A stretch of 33,707 bases of DNA from UBA1801 sp035353395 (GCA_035353395.1 DAOPZL010000033.1:1-33707); one strand, 5' to 3'; shown: positions 14,868 through 23,663, numbered from the stretch's first letter. Notes: generated by a model from the sequence alone, not told the origin. Program-made: numbers and translations.

Positions 14868-16855
14868 CTACTTGGCCTTGGCGAGGGCCGCGTTGCGGGC
14901 CTTCTGCCAGGCGGCTTCAAGCTTCACGTACTGCTCGGTGGGAACCGGCTTGGGCAGGACGGTGCGGAACTTGAACTTGTAGTTCGACACGCCGAAGGGC
15001 GCGAAGGGGTTGCTGAAGGGCTCGAGCCGGGTGGCCTCGTAGCCGCCGCCGCCGACGGCGTACGGGATGATGAAGGCCTCGCTGATCAGGAAGGCCTCGG
15101 CCTTCGCGAACAGCTCGTAGCGCTTCTTCAGGTCCTTGGTCTCGTCCATGGCGGCCGCGACCATGTTGTCGTACTTCGGCTTGCCGTTCTTGTCCGCGTA
15201 GCCCGCGGCGAACTCGGGCCGGTTGTAGGTCGTGCCCGCCACGAAGGGATCGGTGTAGGTCTGGGGATCGGCGTAGTCAGGCCCCCAGCGGCATTCCTGC
15301 ATGGCGTAGAAGCCCGGCCTCCGGGTCNNNNNNNNNNNNNNNNNNNNNNNNNNNNNNNNNNNNNNNNNNNNNNNNNNNNNNNNNNNNNNNNNNNNNNNNN
15401 NNNNNNNNNNNNNNNNNNNNNNNNNNNGTAGTCAGGCCCCCAGCGGCATTCCTGCATGGCGTAGAAGCCCGGCCTCCGGGTCGCGGCCAGGAATCCGGTC
15501 GCGGGATAGGAGACGGGGATGATGTCGATGAAGTCCTTGCCGAGCAGGCCTTCCATCTGCTGCTCGATGACCTGGACGCGGTTGACCCAGTCGGTCTGGC
15601 TCACGTTGTAGGGCATGGGCATCTTCACCGGGAAGGTGGCCTTCCCCTTGAGCTCCTTCAGGGCCTGGGCCTTGTACTTGAGGGCCAGGGTCTTGTTGAA
15701 GGACTCGGTCTTGGCGATGGCGGCCAGGGCGGGCATGTCGACGTAGTCCTTGCCGCCGGCGCTGGCGAAGTTGCGCGGGGTGATCGTGGTCATGAGCATC
15801 CGTTCCGGGTGGAAGGGCTCGAGGGTGACCATGGCGGCCCGCCGGTCCATGCCGTGGAAGAGCGCCTTGCGGAAGGCCTTGTTGTTGACGACCACCTTCC
15901 AGTTGTCCGGGTTGTACTGGGCGTCGAACTTCGGCACGAAGTTCAGGCAGTAGAAGTAGCTGAAGGTGTTCAGCTGGGCCGGGTGGATCTGCGCCTTCTT
16001 GGCGGGATCCTTCATCCAGGAGTCCATCATGGTGACGGGCAGGGGCTCCTCGAGGCCCGACACGTCGCCGCGGAGGAAGAGCTCGGGCCCGAGCGTCGTG
16101 GATTCCTTGTTGTACTTGTAGCGGAGCCGGTTGATGTAGACGTTGTCCTTGTCCCAGTACTTCTCGTTCTTGATGAGCTCCCGGGAGGACTGCGGCTCGA
16201 AGGTGTCCATGACGTAGGCGCCGTTGTAGAGCACCGTCTTGTTGTCCGTCCCGAAGCGCTTGCCGGTCTCGGCCAGGAACTTCCCGTTGACGGGGAAGAA
16301 GCAGACGTAGGTCAGCATGGAGAGGAAGTAGGGGACCGGCTTGGCCAGGGTGTATTCGAGGGTGTACTTGTCCTTGGCCTTGACGCCCACCTGGGAGAAG
16401 TCGGTGAGCTTGCCGTTGTAGTACTCGGGCGCGTTCTTCAGGACGCCCACCACGATGTCGGCGACCTTCGAGGCGGATTCCTTCGCGAGCACGTACTTCA
16501 CGCCGTCGACGAAGTCCTGGGCGGTCACGTCCGCATAGTCCTTGCCGTTGGAGGTGACCCAGCGCACGCCTTCACGGAGCTTGAAGGTGTAGACGGTGCC
16601 GTCGGGCGAGACGGTCCAGGACTTGGCGATGGAGGGCTTCAGCACGCCGTAGCGGTCGTACTCCGTCAATCCGTCGATCATGTTCGCGAACATGGCGTGT
16701 TCGTTGATGATCGAGGAGACGAGGTAGTTCATGGTGGTGAGTTCGTTGGCGTAGATCGACGAGTAGTCCGCCGATTTCTTGGCGGCGGCGCCGAGGTTGG
16801 CGGTCGCCGCGATCGCGATGAGGCCGGCGAGTGCCGACCGTGCTTTCTGGGCCAT
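14868..16855 (-). CDS. Oligopeptide ABC transporter substrate-binding protein 1 (interrupted only by an assembly gap)
   Basis: Secreted SBP_bac_5 protein. The signal peptide MAQKARSALAGLIAIAATANL ends near GAAA/KK with no lipobox. The mature protein has the features of the Firmicutes OppA/AmiA group: MIDGLTEYDRYGVLKPSIAKSW, the YTFKLREGVRW strand, DFSQVGVKAKDKYTLEYTL, NEKYWDKDNV and WGPDYADPQTYTDPF. The run of N at 15328-15427 breaks the frame, but the 55 nt on each side are identical. Collapsing one copy plus the gap leaves 1833 nt, exactly the length of the intact paralogue at 17268-19100 (610 residues), so the gene is whole in the organism. It has its own promoter with the shared 18-bp box. 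It captures peptides for a permease supplied elsewhere, most simply the set at 21734-25642. Confidence 0.9.
14951..15327. repeat. 377-nt tract identical to 17351-17727 in the neighbouring paralogue
   Basis: Every base of 14951-15327 equals 17351-17727 (constant offset 2400), while the two genes differ repeatedly on both sides. The identity ends exactly where the N-gap begins, so this shared tract is what broke the assembly. Either recent gene conversion or a collapsed repeat explains it. Confidence 0.85.
15273..15482. other. Assembly gap of 100 N flanked by an exact 55-nt duplicate
   Basis: The N-run is 15328-15427. Bases 15273-15327 and 15428-15482 are identical over 55 nt, which is the pattern left when two contigs overlapping by one k-mer are scaffolded without merging. 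No sequence is likely to be missing. The apparent direct repeat is not biological. Confidence 0.9.
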
Positions 16856-17191
16856 GCTTCTGCTCCTTTGTAGAGGGGGACTACAGGTCGATGGGCCACG
16901 ATGATCAGGTTCCGGCCGGCGTGGCCCGGCAGGTCGAATGATGGATGATCGGTGGGCCTCCTGCGCGCGGGAACGAAGTCCTGTGCCGGAGTGCCCGTCC
17001 CGGAGGTCCGATACCTCCTGATCGAGCTCTATCTCGTTTTCAACGAAGCACCTGTAGCATGATGAGCGGGCGATTGATTTTACAAATACCTTTTTTTGCG
17101 GCATCCATTCATCGCGGATATGAGGCCGGTGGCAACGTCTCCCCGCATGGATCCGCAATGAGATAATTGGGTCACTTCCGTCGGATGGGAC
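16856..17191 (-). other. Leader and promoter region of binding protein 1
   Basis: A gene-free stretch read toward 16855. It holds the shared 18-bp box and -10 element (17083-17122) and a predicted 5' leader of about 220 nt. The block GTAGCATG-N-TGAG (plus strand, about 17053-17066) is also found in the leader of binding protein 2 (about 19291-19303). The rest shows no ORF or RNA gene that I can support. Confidence 0.6.
17083..17122 (-). promoter_or_regulatory. LysR-type box plus -10 element for binding protein 1
   Basis: Minus strand: CATATCCGCGATGAATGG (17122-17105), 16 nt, then TATTTG (17088-17083). It fits T-N11-A, the general form of LysR-family sites, and overlaps where a -35 would be. 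It matches four other copies in the window in sequence, spacing and orientation. Confidence 0.7.
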
Positions 17192-17240
17192 GGAAAACAC
17201 GCCAGGAAGCGGGGAGGATCCCGCATCCTGGCGTGTTTCC
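17192..17240 (-). terminator. Hairpin downstream of binding protein 2
   Basis: The arms 17192-17213 and 17220-17240 pair over about 20 bp with one mismatch and an offset near the base, closing a 6-nt loop. The hairpin lies 28 nt after the stop of the gene ending at 17268. The AAAACACG/CGTGTTT base gives a short T-run on the minus strand, as expected for an intrinsic terminator. The core sequence resembles the hairpin at 14796-14840. Confidence 0.7.
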
Positions 17241-17267
17241 CGTGTGGGCCGGGAGCCGGCCGAGGTG

Positions 17268-19100
17268 CTACTTGGCCTTGGCGACGGCCGCGTTGCGGGC
17301 CTTCTGCCAGGCGGATTCCAGCTTCATGTATTCGTCCGCCGGAACCGGCCTGGGCAGGACGGTGCGGAACTTGAACTTGTAGTTCGACACGCCGAAGGGC
17401 GCGAAGGGGTTGCTGAAGGGCTCGAGCCGGGTGGCCTCGTAGCCGCCGCCGCCGACGGCGTACGGGATGATGAAGGCCTCGCTGATCAGGAAGGCCTCGG
17501 CCTTCGCGAACAGCTCGTAGCGCTTCTTCAGGTCCTTGGTCTCGTCCATGGCGGCCGCGACCATGTTGTCGTACTTCGGCTTGCCGTTCTTGTCCGCGTA
17601 GCCCGCGGCGAACTCGGGCCGGTTGTAGGTCGTGCCCGCCACGAAGGGATCGGTGTAGGTCTGGGGATCGGCGTAGTCAGGCCCCCAGCGGCATTCCTGC
17701 ATGGCGTAGAAGCCCGGCCTCCGGGTCTTGTCGAGGAAGCCCGTCGCGGGGTAGGAGACGGGGATGATGTCGATGAAGTCCTTGCCGAGCAGGCCCTCCA
17801 TCTGCTGTTCGACCACCTGGACGCGGTTGACCCAGTCGGTCTGGCTCGCGTTGTAGGGCATGGGCATCTTCACCGGGAAGGCGACCTTCCCCTTGAGCTC
17901 CTTCAAGGCCTCGGCCTTGTACCTGAGGGCCAGAGTCTTGTTGAAGGACTCGGTCTTGGCGAAGGCGGCCAGGGCGGGCATGTCGACGAAGTCCTTGCCG
18001 CCGGCGCTGACGAAGTTGCGGGGGGTGACGGTGGTGATGAGCTGACGTTCCGGGTGGAAGGGCTCGAGGGTGATCATGGCGGCCCGACGGTCCAGCCCGT
18101 GGAAGAGCGCCTTGCGGAAGGCCTTGCAGTTGACCGCGGCTTTCCAGTTGTCCGGGTTGTACTGGGCGTCGAACTTGGGCACGAAGTTCAGGCAGTAGAA
18201 GTAGCTGAAGGTGTTCAGCTGGGCCGGATGGATCTGCGCCTTCCTGGCGGGATCCTTCATCCAGGTGTCGATCATGGTGACGGGCAGGGGTTCCTCGAGT
18301 CCGGCCACGTCGCCCCGCAGGAAGAGTTCGGGTCCGAGCGTCGTGGATTCCTTGTTGTACTTGTAGCGGAGCCGGTTGATGGGAACGTTGTCCTTGTCCC
18401 AGTACTTCTCGTTCTTGATGAGCTCCCGGGAGGACTGGGGCTCGAAGGTGTCCATGATGTAGGCGCCGTTGTAGAGCACCGTCTTGTTGTCCGTCCCGAA
18501 GCGCTTGCCGGTCTCGGCCAGGAACTTCCCGTTGACGGGGAAGAAGCAGACGTAGGTCAGCATGGAGAGGAAGTAGGGGACCGGCTTGGCCAGGGTGTAT
18601 TCGAGGGTGTACTTGTCCTTGGCCTTGACGCCCACCTGGGAGAAGTCGGTGAGCTTGCCGGTGTAGTACTCGGGCGCGTTCTTCAGGACGCCCACGACGA
18701 TGTCGGCGACCTTGGAGGCGGATTCCTTGGCCAGGACATATTTCACGCCGTCGACGAAGTCCTGGGCGGTCATTTCCGCGTAGTCCTTGCCGTCGGAGGT
18801 GACCCAGCGCACGCCTTCGCGGAGCTTGAAGATGTAGACGGTGCCGTCGGGGGAGACGGTCCAGGACTTGGCGATGGAGGGCTTCAGCACGCCGTAGCGG
18901 TCGTATTCCGTCAGCCCGTCGATCATGTTCGCGAACATGGCGTGTTCGTTGATCGTGGAAGACACCAGGTAGTTCATGGTGGTGAGTTCGTTGGCGTAGA
19001 TCGACGAGTAGTCCGCAGACTTCTTGGCGGCGGCGCCGAGGTTGGCGGTCGCCGCGATCGCGATGAGACCGGCTATCGCCGACCGGGTTCTTTGGGCCAT
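17268..19100 (-). CDS. Oligopeptide ABC transporter substrate-binding protein 2
   Basis: 610 residues, intact, and the tandem duplicate of binding protein 1 (same length, few substitutions). It has a Sec signal peptide (MAQRTRSAIAGLIAIAATAN, cleavage near GAAA/KK) and no lipobox, so it is a free periplasmic protein. It shares the AmiA/OppA-like segments MFANMIDGLTEYDRYGVL, DFSQVGVKAKDKYTLEYTL, LYNGAYIMDTFEPQSSRELIKNEKYWDKDN and WGPDYADPQTYTDPF. The C-terminal tail (VLPRPVPADEYMKLESAW) differs slightly from copy 1. AGGAG lies 7 nt before the ATG. It is divergent from the third binding-protein operon and has its own LysR-type box. Two copies may widen ligand range or raise dosage; which peptides each binds cannot be read from the sequence. 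Confidence 0.93.
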   Translation of the reverse strand: MAQRTRSAIAGLIAIAATANLGAAAKKSADYSSIYANELTTMNYLVSSTINEHAMFANMIDGLTEYDRYGVLKPSIAKSWTVSPDGTVYIFKLREGVRWVTSDGKDYAEMTAQDFVDGVKYVLAKESASKVADIVVGVLKNAPEYYTGKLTDFSQVGVKAKDKYTLEYTLAKPVPYFLSMLTYVCFFPVNGKFLAETGKRFGTDNKTVLYNGAYIMDTFEPQSSRELIKNEKYWDKDNVPINRLRYKYNKESTTLGPELFLRGDVAGLEEPLPVTMIDTWMKDPARKAQIHPAQLNTFSYFYCLNFVPKFDAQYNPDNWKAAVNCKAFRKALFHGLDRRAAMITLEPFHPERQLITTVTPRNFVSAGGKDFVDMPALAAFAKTESFNKTLALRYKAEALKELKGKVAFPVKMPMPYNASQTDWVNRVQVVEQQMEGLLGKDFIDIIPVSYPATGFLDKTRRPGFYAMQECRWGPDYADPQTYTDPFVAGTTYNRPEFAAGYADKNGKPKYDNMVAAAMDETKDLKKRYELFAKAEAFLISEAFIIPYAVGGGGYEATRLEPFSNPFAPFGVSNYKFKFRTVLPRPVPADEYMKLESAWQKARNAAVAKAK

Positions 19101-19319
19101 GCTTCTCCTCCTCGATGGATGGACTGCGTTTCAATGGGCCGCCTTGCCTGGAACCAGGCCGAGGCAGTGCGGGACTTCCGGAAGTGAGGTCATGCGGATG
19201 CTGCAGGGACATCGTCCTGCGCCAAGGACCTCCTTCCGGGATCCCGGGCGCTCCTCGCTCTGGCGCTATCTGGATATCAATGGATTGCCCGTAGCATGCT
19301 GAGTCGCGCGGAAATTAAA

Positions 19320-19359
19320 CAAATATCATTTTTTGGGTCATCCATTCATGTCTGATATG
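19320..19359 (-). promoter_or_regulatory. LysR-type box plus -10 element for binding protein 2
   Basis: Minus strand: CATATCAGACATGAATGG (19359-19342), 16 nt, then TATTTG (19325-19320). The predicted start near 19313 gives a leader of about 210 nt before the ATG at 19100. This copy has the clearest TCA-N4-TGA dyad. Confidence 0.72.
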
Positions 19360-19620
19360 CCATGAAGAAACGTGATCCTGCGAGGGCCGTATGGCAAAAA
19401 AACAATCATTATCAATTCATTTATAGTGTCTCGTTATTGCGCAAAATCTGGTGGTAATTATTCTTGTATCATGTTTGTTTTACAATAGCTAGCATCATGA
19501 TTGAAATCGAACTGATTATTATTGTTGTATTTACTTACATAAGCTGATGCGGCATGTGCAGAATGGCACAGTTCGTCTTCTCTGCATCAACCCCTGGTTT
19601 TGGCGGAATTGTGGATGGGC
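19360..19620. other. AT-rich spacer between divergent binding-protein promoters
   Basis: About 260 nt, strikingly AT-rich against the GC-rich surroundings, between the boxes of binding proteins 2 and 3. It holds A- and T-runs, the palindromes TTGCGCAA (19437-19444) and GCTAGC, and no plausible ORF. It could carry upstream activator or nucleoid-protein sites, or be a remnant of transferred DNA. No specific site can be named. Confidence 0.5.
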
Positions 19621-19660
19621 CATATCAGGATTGTATCGATACCTAAAAAATTACTATTGC
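19621..19660 (+). promoter_or_regulatory. LysR-type box plus -10 element for the binding protein 3/transporter operon
   Basis: CATATCAGGATTGTATCG (19621-19638), 16 nt, then TATTGC (19655-19660). Transcription from here would start near 19667, about 92 nt before the ATG at 19759. This is the most divergent of the five copies (TGTAT for TGAAT), but the spacing is unchanged. Confidence 0.65.
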
Positions 19661-19758
19661 TTGGGTTTTTGAATGCAAGAGCATACTGCAAACGACCCTG
19701 TTGCAGGCGTGGTCTGCTCTTTCACACCGTTTCAATCTTCCACTGGAGGCAATGGCCC

Positions 19759-21603
19759 ATGAAGAAGAAGACGCTAGTTCCATTTTGTGCGGCACTCCTG
19801 GTCGCCGCGGCGATGCCGATGCAGTCGGCGCCGCGAAAGTCCGGTGACTATTTCGAGGTCTACTCGGGCGAAGTGACGACCCTGAACTACCTGATCTCCG
19901 GTTCGGAGAACGAGCACATCATGTTCGCGAACATGATCGACAACCTCGTGGAGTATGACCGGTACGGCATCCTCCGGCCCTCCCTGGCCACCTCCTGGTC
20001 CGCTTCCAGCGACGGCCTCGTCTGGACCTTCAAGCTCCGCCCCGGCGTGAAGTGGGTCAACGAGGACGGCAAGGAATACGCCGAAGTGACGGCCCAGGAC
20101 TGGGTCGATTCCGCCAAGTACATCCTGACCAAGGCGAACGCCTCCCAGACCGCCGACGTGCTGACCGGCGTGCTCAAGAACAGCGACAAGTACTTCAAGG
20201 GCCAGATCACCGACTTCTCCCAGGTCGGCGTCAAGGCGAAGGACAAGTACACCCTCGAGTACACCCTCGAGAAGAACGTGCCCTACTTCCTTTCCATGCT
20301 GACCTACGTCTCCTTCATGCCCGTGAACGGGAAGTTCCTGGCCGAGTGCGGTTCCAAGTTCGGCACCAGCAACAAGTACATCCTCAGCAACGGCGCCTAC
20401 GTCATGTCCGAGTTCGAGCCCCAGAACTCGCGGGAACTCGTGAGGAACGAGCGCTACTGGGACGCCGGGAACGTTCCCATCAAGCGGCTCCGCTACAAGT
20501 ACAACAAGGAAGCCGGGACGCTGAGCCCCGAGCTCTTCCTGCGGGGCGATATCTCCGAAGCCATCATCACGCCCACGGTGCTGGACAGCTGGATGAAGGA
20601 TCCGGCCCGCAAGCAGATGGTGCATCCGGCGACTGCCTCCGCCTACACCTACTTCTTCGCCTTCAACTTCAACCCCAAGTTCGACGCCCAGTACGAGCCC
20701 AGCAACTGGAAGACCGCGGTCAACAACAAGGCCTTCCGCAAGTCGATCTTCCATGCCCTGGATCCCAAGGCCGCGATGATGACCACGGATCCCTACGATC
20801 CCAGCCACCGGCTGCAGGGCACGATCACGCCGAAGGCCTTCGCCTCCGCGGACGGCAAGGACTACATCACGATGGGCCCCCTGGCCACGTTCTCGAAGAA
20901 CAGCTCCTTCAACAAGAACCTGGCCCTCAAGTTCAAGGCCGAGGCCCAGAAGGAACTCAAGGGGAAGGCCAAGTTCCCCGTGAAGGTCCTCATGCCCTAC
21001 AACGCCGGTTCGGCCGAATGGGCCAACCGCGCGCAGGTCGAGGAGCAGCAGCTCGAGGCTGTCCTGGGCAAGGACTACGTCGACATCGTTCCGGTCTCGT
21101 TCCCGCCCACCGGCTTCCTGAACACCACCCGCAGGTCCGGCAACTTCGCGCTCCAGGAGTGCAACTGGGGCCCCGACTACGCCGATCCCGAAACCTACAC
21201 GGATCCCTTCGTGTCCGGCGGAACCTACAACAAGCCCGAGATGGCCGTCGGCTACACGGACGCCAACGGGAAGTCCAAGTATGACAACCTGGTCGCGGCG
21301 GCCAAGGCCGAGACCACGGACATGGTCAAGCGGCTCAACCTCTTCGCCAAGGCGGAAGCCTTCCTGATCGGCGAAGCCTTCGTCATCCCCTACGCCCACG
21401 GCGTGGGCGCCCGCAGCGGCAGCGGCGGCTACGTGGCCTCCAAGGTCGAACCCTTCGCCAGCCCCTACGCCCCCTTCGGTGTCTCGACCCTCAAGTTCAA
21501 GGGCCAGATCGTGATGGACAAGGCCGTCTCCCCGAGCCAGTACGCGTCCATGGCGACTGCCTGGGAGAAGGAACGCAGCAAGGCGCTGAAGAAGACCAAG
21601 TAG
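19759..21603 (+). CDS. Oligopeptide ABC transporter substrate-binding protein 3
   Basis: 614 residues, first gene of the transporter operon. The start at 19759 is preferred because GGAGG lies 9 nt upstream and the protein then opens with a Sec signal peptide (MKKKTLVPFCAALLVAAAMP, cleavage near QSA/PRK). Upstream in-frame codons lie inside the leader and its box. It belongs to the same AmiA/OppA-like group as copies 1 and 2 but is clearly more distant: SENEHIMFANMIDNLVEYDRYG, DFSQVGVKAKDKYTLEYTLEKN, NWGPDYADPETYTDPF. It carries a small insertion near the C-terminus (GVGARSGSGGYVASK). It delivers peptides to the permease genes immediately downstream. Confidence 0.93.
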   Translation: MKKKTLVPFCAALLVAAAMPMQSAPRKSGDYFEVYSGEVTTLNYLISGSENEHIMFANMIDNLVEYDRYGILRPSLATSWSASSDGLVWTFKLRPGVKWVNEDGKEYAEVTAQDWVDSAKYILTKANASQTADVLTGVLKNSDKYFKGQITDFSQVGVKAKDKYTLEYTLEKNVPYFLSMLTYVSFMPVNGKFLAECGSKFGTSNKYILSNGAYVMSEFEPQNSRELVRNERYWDAGNVPIKRLRYKYNKEAGTLSPELFLRGDISEAIITPTVLDSWMKDPARKQMVHPATASAYTYFFAFNFNPKFDAQYEPSNWKTAVNNKAFRKSIFHALDPKAAMMTTDPYDPSHRLQGTITPKAFASADGKDYITMGPLATFSKNSSFNKNLALKFKAEAQKELKGKAKFPVKVLMPYNAGSAEWANRAQVEEQQLEAVLGKDYVDIVPVSFPPTGFLNTTRRSGNFALQECNWGPDYADPETYTDPFVSGGTYNKPEMAVGYTDANGKSKYDNLVAAAKAETTDMVKRLNLFAKAEAFLIGEAFVIPYAHGVGARSGSGGYVASKVEPFASPYAPFGVSTLKFKGQIVMDKAVSPSQYASMATAWEKERSKALKKTK

Positions 21604-21621
21604 CCGATCCGTTCGTCCACG

Positions 21622-21671
21622 CGCTCCAAGGAGCCCGGCGGGAAGCATTCCCTGGCCGGGCTCCGGGAGCG
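21622..21671 (+). terminator. Intercistronic hairpin between binding protein 3 and the first permease gene
   Basis: Inner stem GGAGCCCGGC (21630-21639) with GCCGGGCTCC (21655-21664), extended by CGCTCC (21622-21627) with GGAGCG (21666-21671). There is no U-tract. Such hairpins after the binding-protein gene of ABC operons commonly protect the upstream mRNA or thin out transcription, so that the binding protein is made in excess over the permease. Confidence 0.6.
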
Positions 21672-21733
21672 GCCGCATGGATGCGGCACAATCCCAACAA
21701 CCTAGCTGGAGGTAGGCCTGGGCCTGGCACGCG

Positions 21734-22678
21734 ATGCTCAAGTACACCCTGAAACGTCTGGCACAATCCGTGGTGACACTGCTCCTGGTCGTCACCTTCG
21801 TCTTTCTCCTCATGCGGCTGATGCCCGTCGAAGGCTACTTCGGCGACCGGTCCGACAAGCTCACCCCCGCCCAGCGCGAAGCGATCCTGGACAAGCTCGG
21901 ACTGCTGGACCCCTGGTACGTCCAGGTGGGGAACTTCTACAAGAACCTCTCCCATGGGGACATGGGGACCTCCAGCGTCTACCGGGTGGAAGTCCCGGTG
22001 ATCGAGGTCATCGTGCCCCGCGTTCCTTATTCCGTCGCCTTCGGCCTCATAGCCACGGGCATGTCGCTCGTCTTCGGACTCGCGATGGGCGTCCACATGG
22101 CGAGGCACAAGGGACGGTTCTGGGACAAGACCTGGACGGCGTACGTGGTCTTCATGAACGCGGTCCCGCTGGCGGTATATCTCTTGTTCGTGCAGCTCTA
22201 TGCCAGCAGCCTGCTGAAACTGCCGATCCTGTTCGACAAGCATGACTGGTTGAGCTGGATCCTGCCGGCGCTCTCCATGTCGCTGGGCGGCATCGCCGGG
22301 AACGCCCTGTGGATGCGCCGCTACATGGTCGACGAACTCAACAAGGACTACATCAAGCTGGCCCGGGCGAAGGGCATGTCCAGTTCCGCGATCATGGTGA
22401 AGCACGTCATGCGCAACGCCTACACGCCCATGGCCCAGTACCTGCCCATGGCCGTGCTGCTGACCATCGGCGGCTCGATCTACGTCGAGTCGCTGTACTC
22501 CATTCCCGGAATGGGCGGGCTGCTGGTGGACGTGATCCAGCGCCAGGACAATCCCATGGTGCAGGCCCTGGTGCTCATCTTCTCCTCGGTGGGCATCCTG
22601 GGTCTCTTCCTGGGCGACGTGCTGATGGGCCTGGTCGATCCGCGCATCAAGCACGAGAAGAGTGAAGGAGCCCGATGA
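21734..22678 (+). CDS. Oligopeptide ABC transporter permease, DppB/OppB type
   Basis: 314 residues with about six membrane segments. The first is LAQSVVTLLLVVTFVFLLMRL; the inner-membrane EAA loop is in KDYIKLARAKGMSSSAIMVKHVMRNAY-type sequence; the last part reads YSIPGMGGLLVDVIQRQDNPMVQ. The segments RLMPVEGYFGDRSDKLTP and KRRYMVDE-like WMRRYMVDELNKDY are those I associate with OppB-type permeases of Firmicutes. It forms the channel with the next gene, which overlaps it by ATGA (22675-22678). Strand and spacing place it in one operon with binding protein 3. The ribosome site is weak: GGAGG lies well upstream of the ATG. Confidence 0.93.
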   Translation: MLKYTLKRLAQSVVTLLLVVTFVFLLMRLMPVEGYFGDRSDKLTPAQREAILDKLGLLDPWYVQVGNFYKNLSHGDMGTSSVYRVEVPVIEVIVPRVPYSVAFGLIATGMSLVFGLAMGVHMARHKGRFWDKTWTAYVVFMNAVPLAVYLLFVQLYASSLLKLPILFDKHDWLSWILPALSMSLGGIAGNALWMRRYMVDELNKDYIKLARAKGMSSSAIMVKHVMRNAYTPMAQYLPMAVLLTIGGSIYVESLYSIPGMGGLLVDVIQRQDNPMVQALVLIFSSVGILGLFLGDVLMGLVDPRIKHEKSEGAR

Positions 22679-23652
22679 TGACGGAGAAAACGAACACGGG
22701 TTCGGAGAAGGTCATGGACGTGGATCCCGGCCTCTTCACCTTTGCGGAATTCGACGAGGTGTCCAGCGAACGTACGGGCTACTCGGACTACTCCTACTGG
22801 AAGTCCACCTTCCGGGTCTTCCTCAAGAACAAGGTCGCCCTCATGCTGCTGGTGTTCCTGGCGACCCTCATCCTGTTCACCCTCATCCAGCCGCTGCTGC
22901 CCGGTCAGAAGAGCCCGACGGAGATCTACAACGATCCGGCCACCAGCATGCAGCTCCGGAACCTCCCCCCGAGCAAGGCGTTCTGGTTCGGGACGAACTC
23001 CATCGGCCAGGACCTCTGGTCCCGGATCTGGAGCGGGACCCGGACGACCATGCTCATCGCCCTGATGGTGGGCGTGATCGAGGTGGGCATCGGCATCATC
23101 TACGGCTCGCTCTGGGGCTACGTGCGCAAGCTGGACCGCCTGCTGACCGAGATCTACAACGTCCTCAGCAACATCCCCACGGTGATCTTCCTCCTGCTCC
23201 TGGCCTTCATGATGAAGCCCGGCATCAAGACGATGATCATCGCCATGTCCATCACGGGCTGGCTGGGCATGGCGCGGTTCATCCGGAACCAGATCGTCAT
23301 CATCCGGGACCGCGAGTACAACTTGGCCTCGCGCTGCCTGGGGACTCCGACCCGCCGCATCATCATGAAGAACCTGCTGCCCTACCTCGTGTCCGTCATC
23401 ATGATGCAGACGGCCCTCTCGATCCCGGCCACCATCGGATGGGAGGTGCTCCTGACCTACATCGGCGTCGGGCTCCCGGTCAGCATTCCCTCGCTGGGCA
23501 ACCTCGTGAACGAGGGACGCCTGATCATGATGTCGCCGGAGCTCAGGTACCAGCTGATCTTCCCGGTGATCGTGGTGTCCTCCATCACGGTCTCGCTCTA
23601 CGTTCTCGGCAACGCGTTCTCCGACGCATCCGATCCTCGCAACCACGTCTGA
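22675..23652 (+). CDS. Oligopeptide ABC transporter permease, DppC/OppC type
   Basis: 325 residues. A long cytoplasmic N-terminus (FAEFDEVSSERTGYSDYSYWKSTFRVF) precedes the first membrane helix (KVALMLLVFLATLILFTLI), as in OppC_N-domain proteins. The periplasmic part contains FWFGTNSIGQDLWSRIWSGTRTT, typical of the family. The EAA loop is LASRCLGTPTRRIIMKNLLPYL, and GWEVLLTYIGVGLPVSIPSLGNLV precedes the last helix. It pairs with the upstream permease (4-nt overlap) and is followed after 11 nt by the first ATPase gene. Confidence 0.93.
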   Translation: MMTEKTNTGSEKVMDVDPGLFTFAEFDEVSSERTGYSDYSYWKSTFRVFLKNKVALMLLVFLATLILFTLIQPLLPGQKSPTEIYNDPATSMQLRNLPPSKAFWFGTNSIGQDLWSRIWSGTRTTMLIALMVGVIEVGIGIIYGSLWGYVRKLDRLLTEIYNVLSNIPTVIFLLLLAFMMKPGIKTMIIAMSITGWLGMARFIRNQIVIIRDREYNLASRCLGTPTRRIIMKNLLPYLVSVIMMQTALSIPATIGWEVLLTYIGVGLPVSIPSLGNLVNEGRLIMMSPELRYQLIFPVIVVSSITVSLYVLGNAFSDASDPRNHV

Positions 23653-23663
23653 ACGGAGCCGAG

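Noticed and set aside
15273..15482. 55-nt direct repeats around the N-runs as possible attachment sites or target duplications
   Set aside because: The same length (55) occurs at both gaps, and merging them restores a full-length gene, so this is an assembly artefact.
17244..19187. Long plus-strand open frame opposite binding protein 2
   Set aside because: Valine/glycine/histidine-rich antisense shadow of a well-supported gene. A similar frame opposite binding protein 1 arises for the same reason.
19274..19288. Partial box-like sequence ATATCAATGG in the leader of binding protein 2
   Set aside because: The second half-site (GAAT) is missing and no TATT hexamer lies at 16 nt.
19560..19580. 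TGGCAC near 19565 as a sigma-54 -24 element
   Set aside because: No matching -12 (TTGC) at the required spacing, and no sigma-54 activator in the window.
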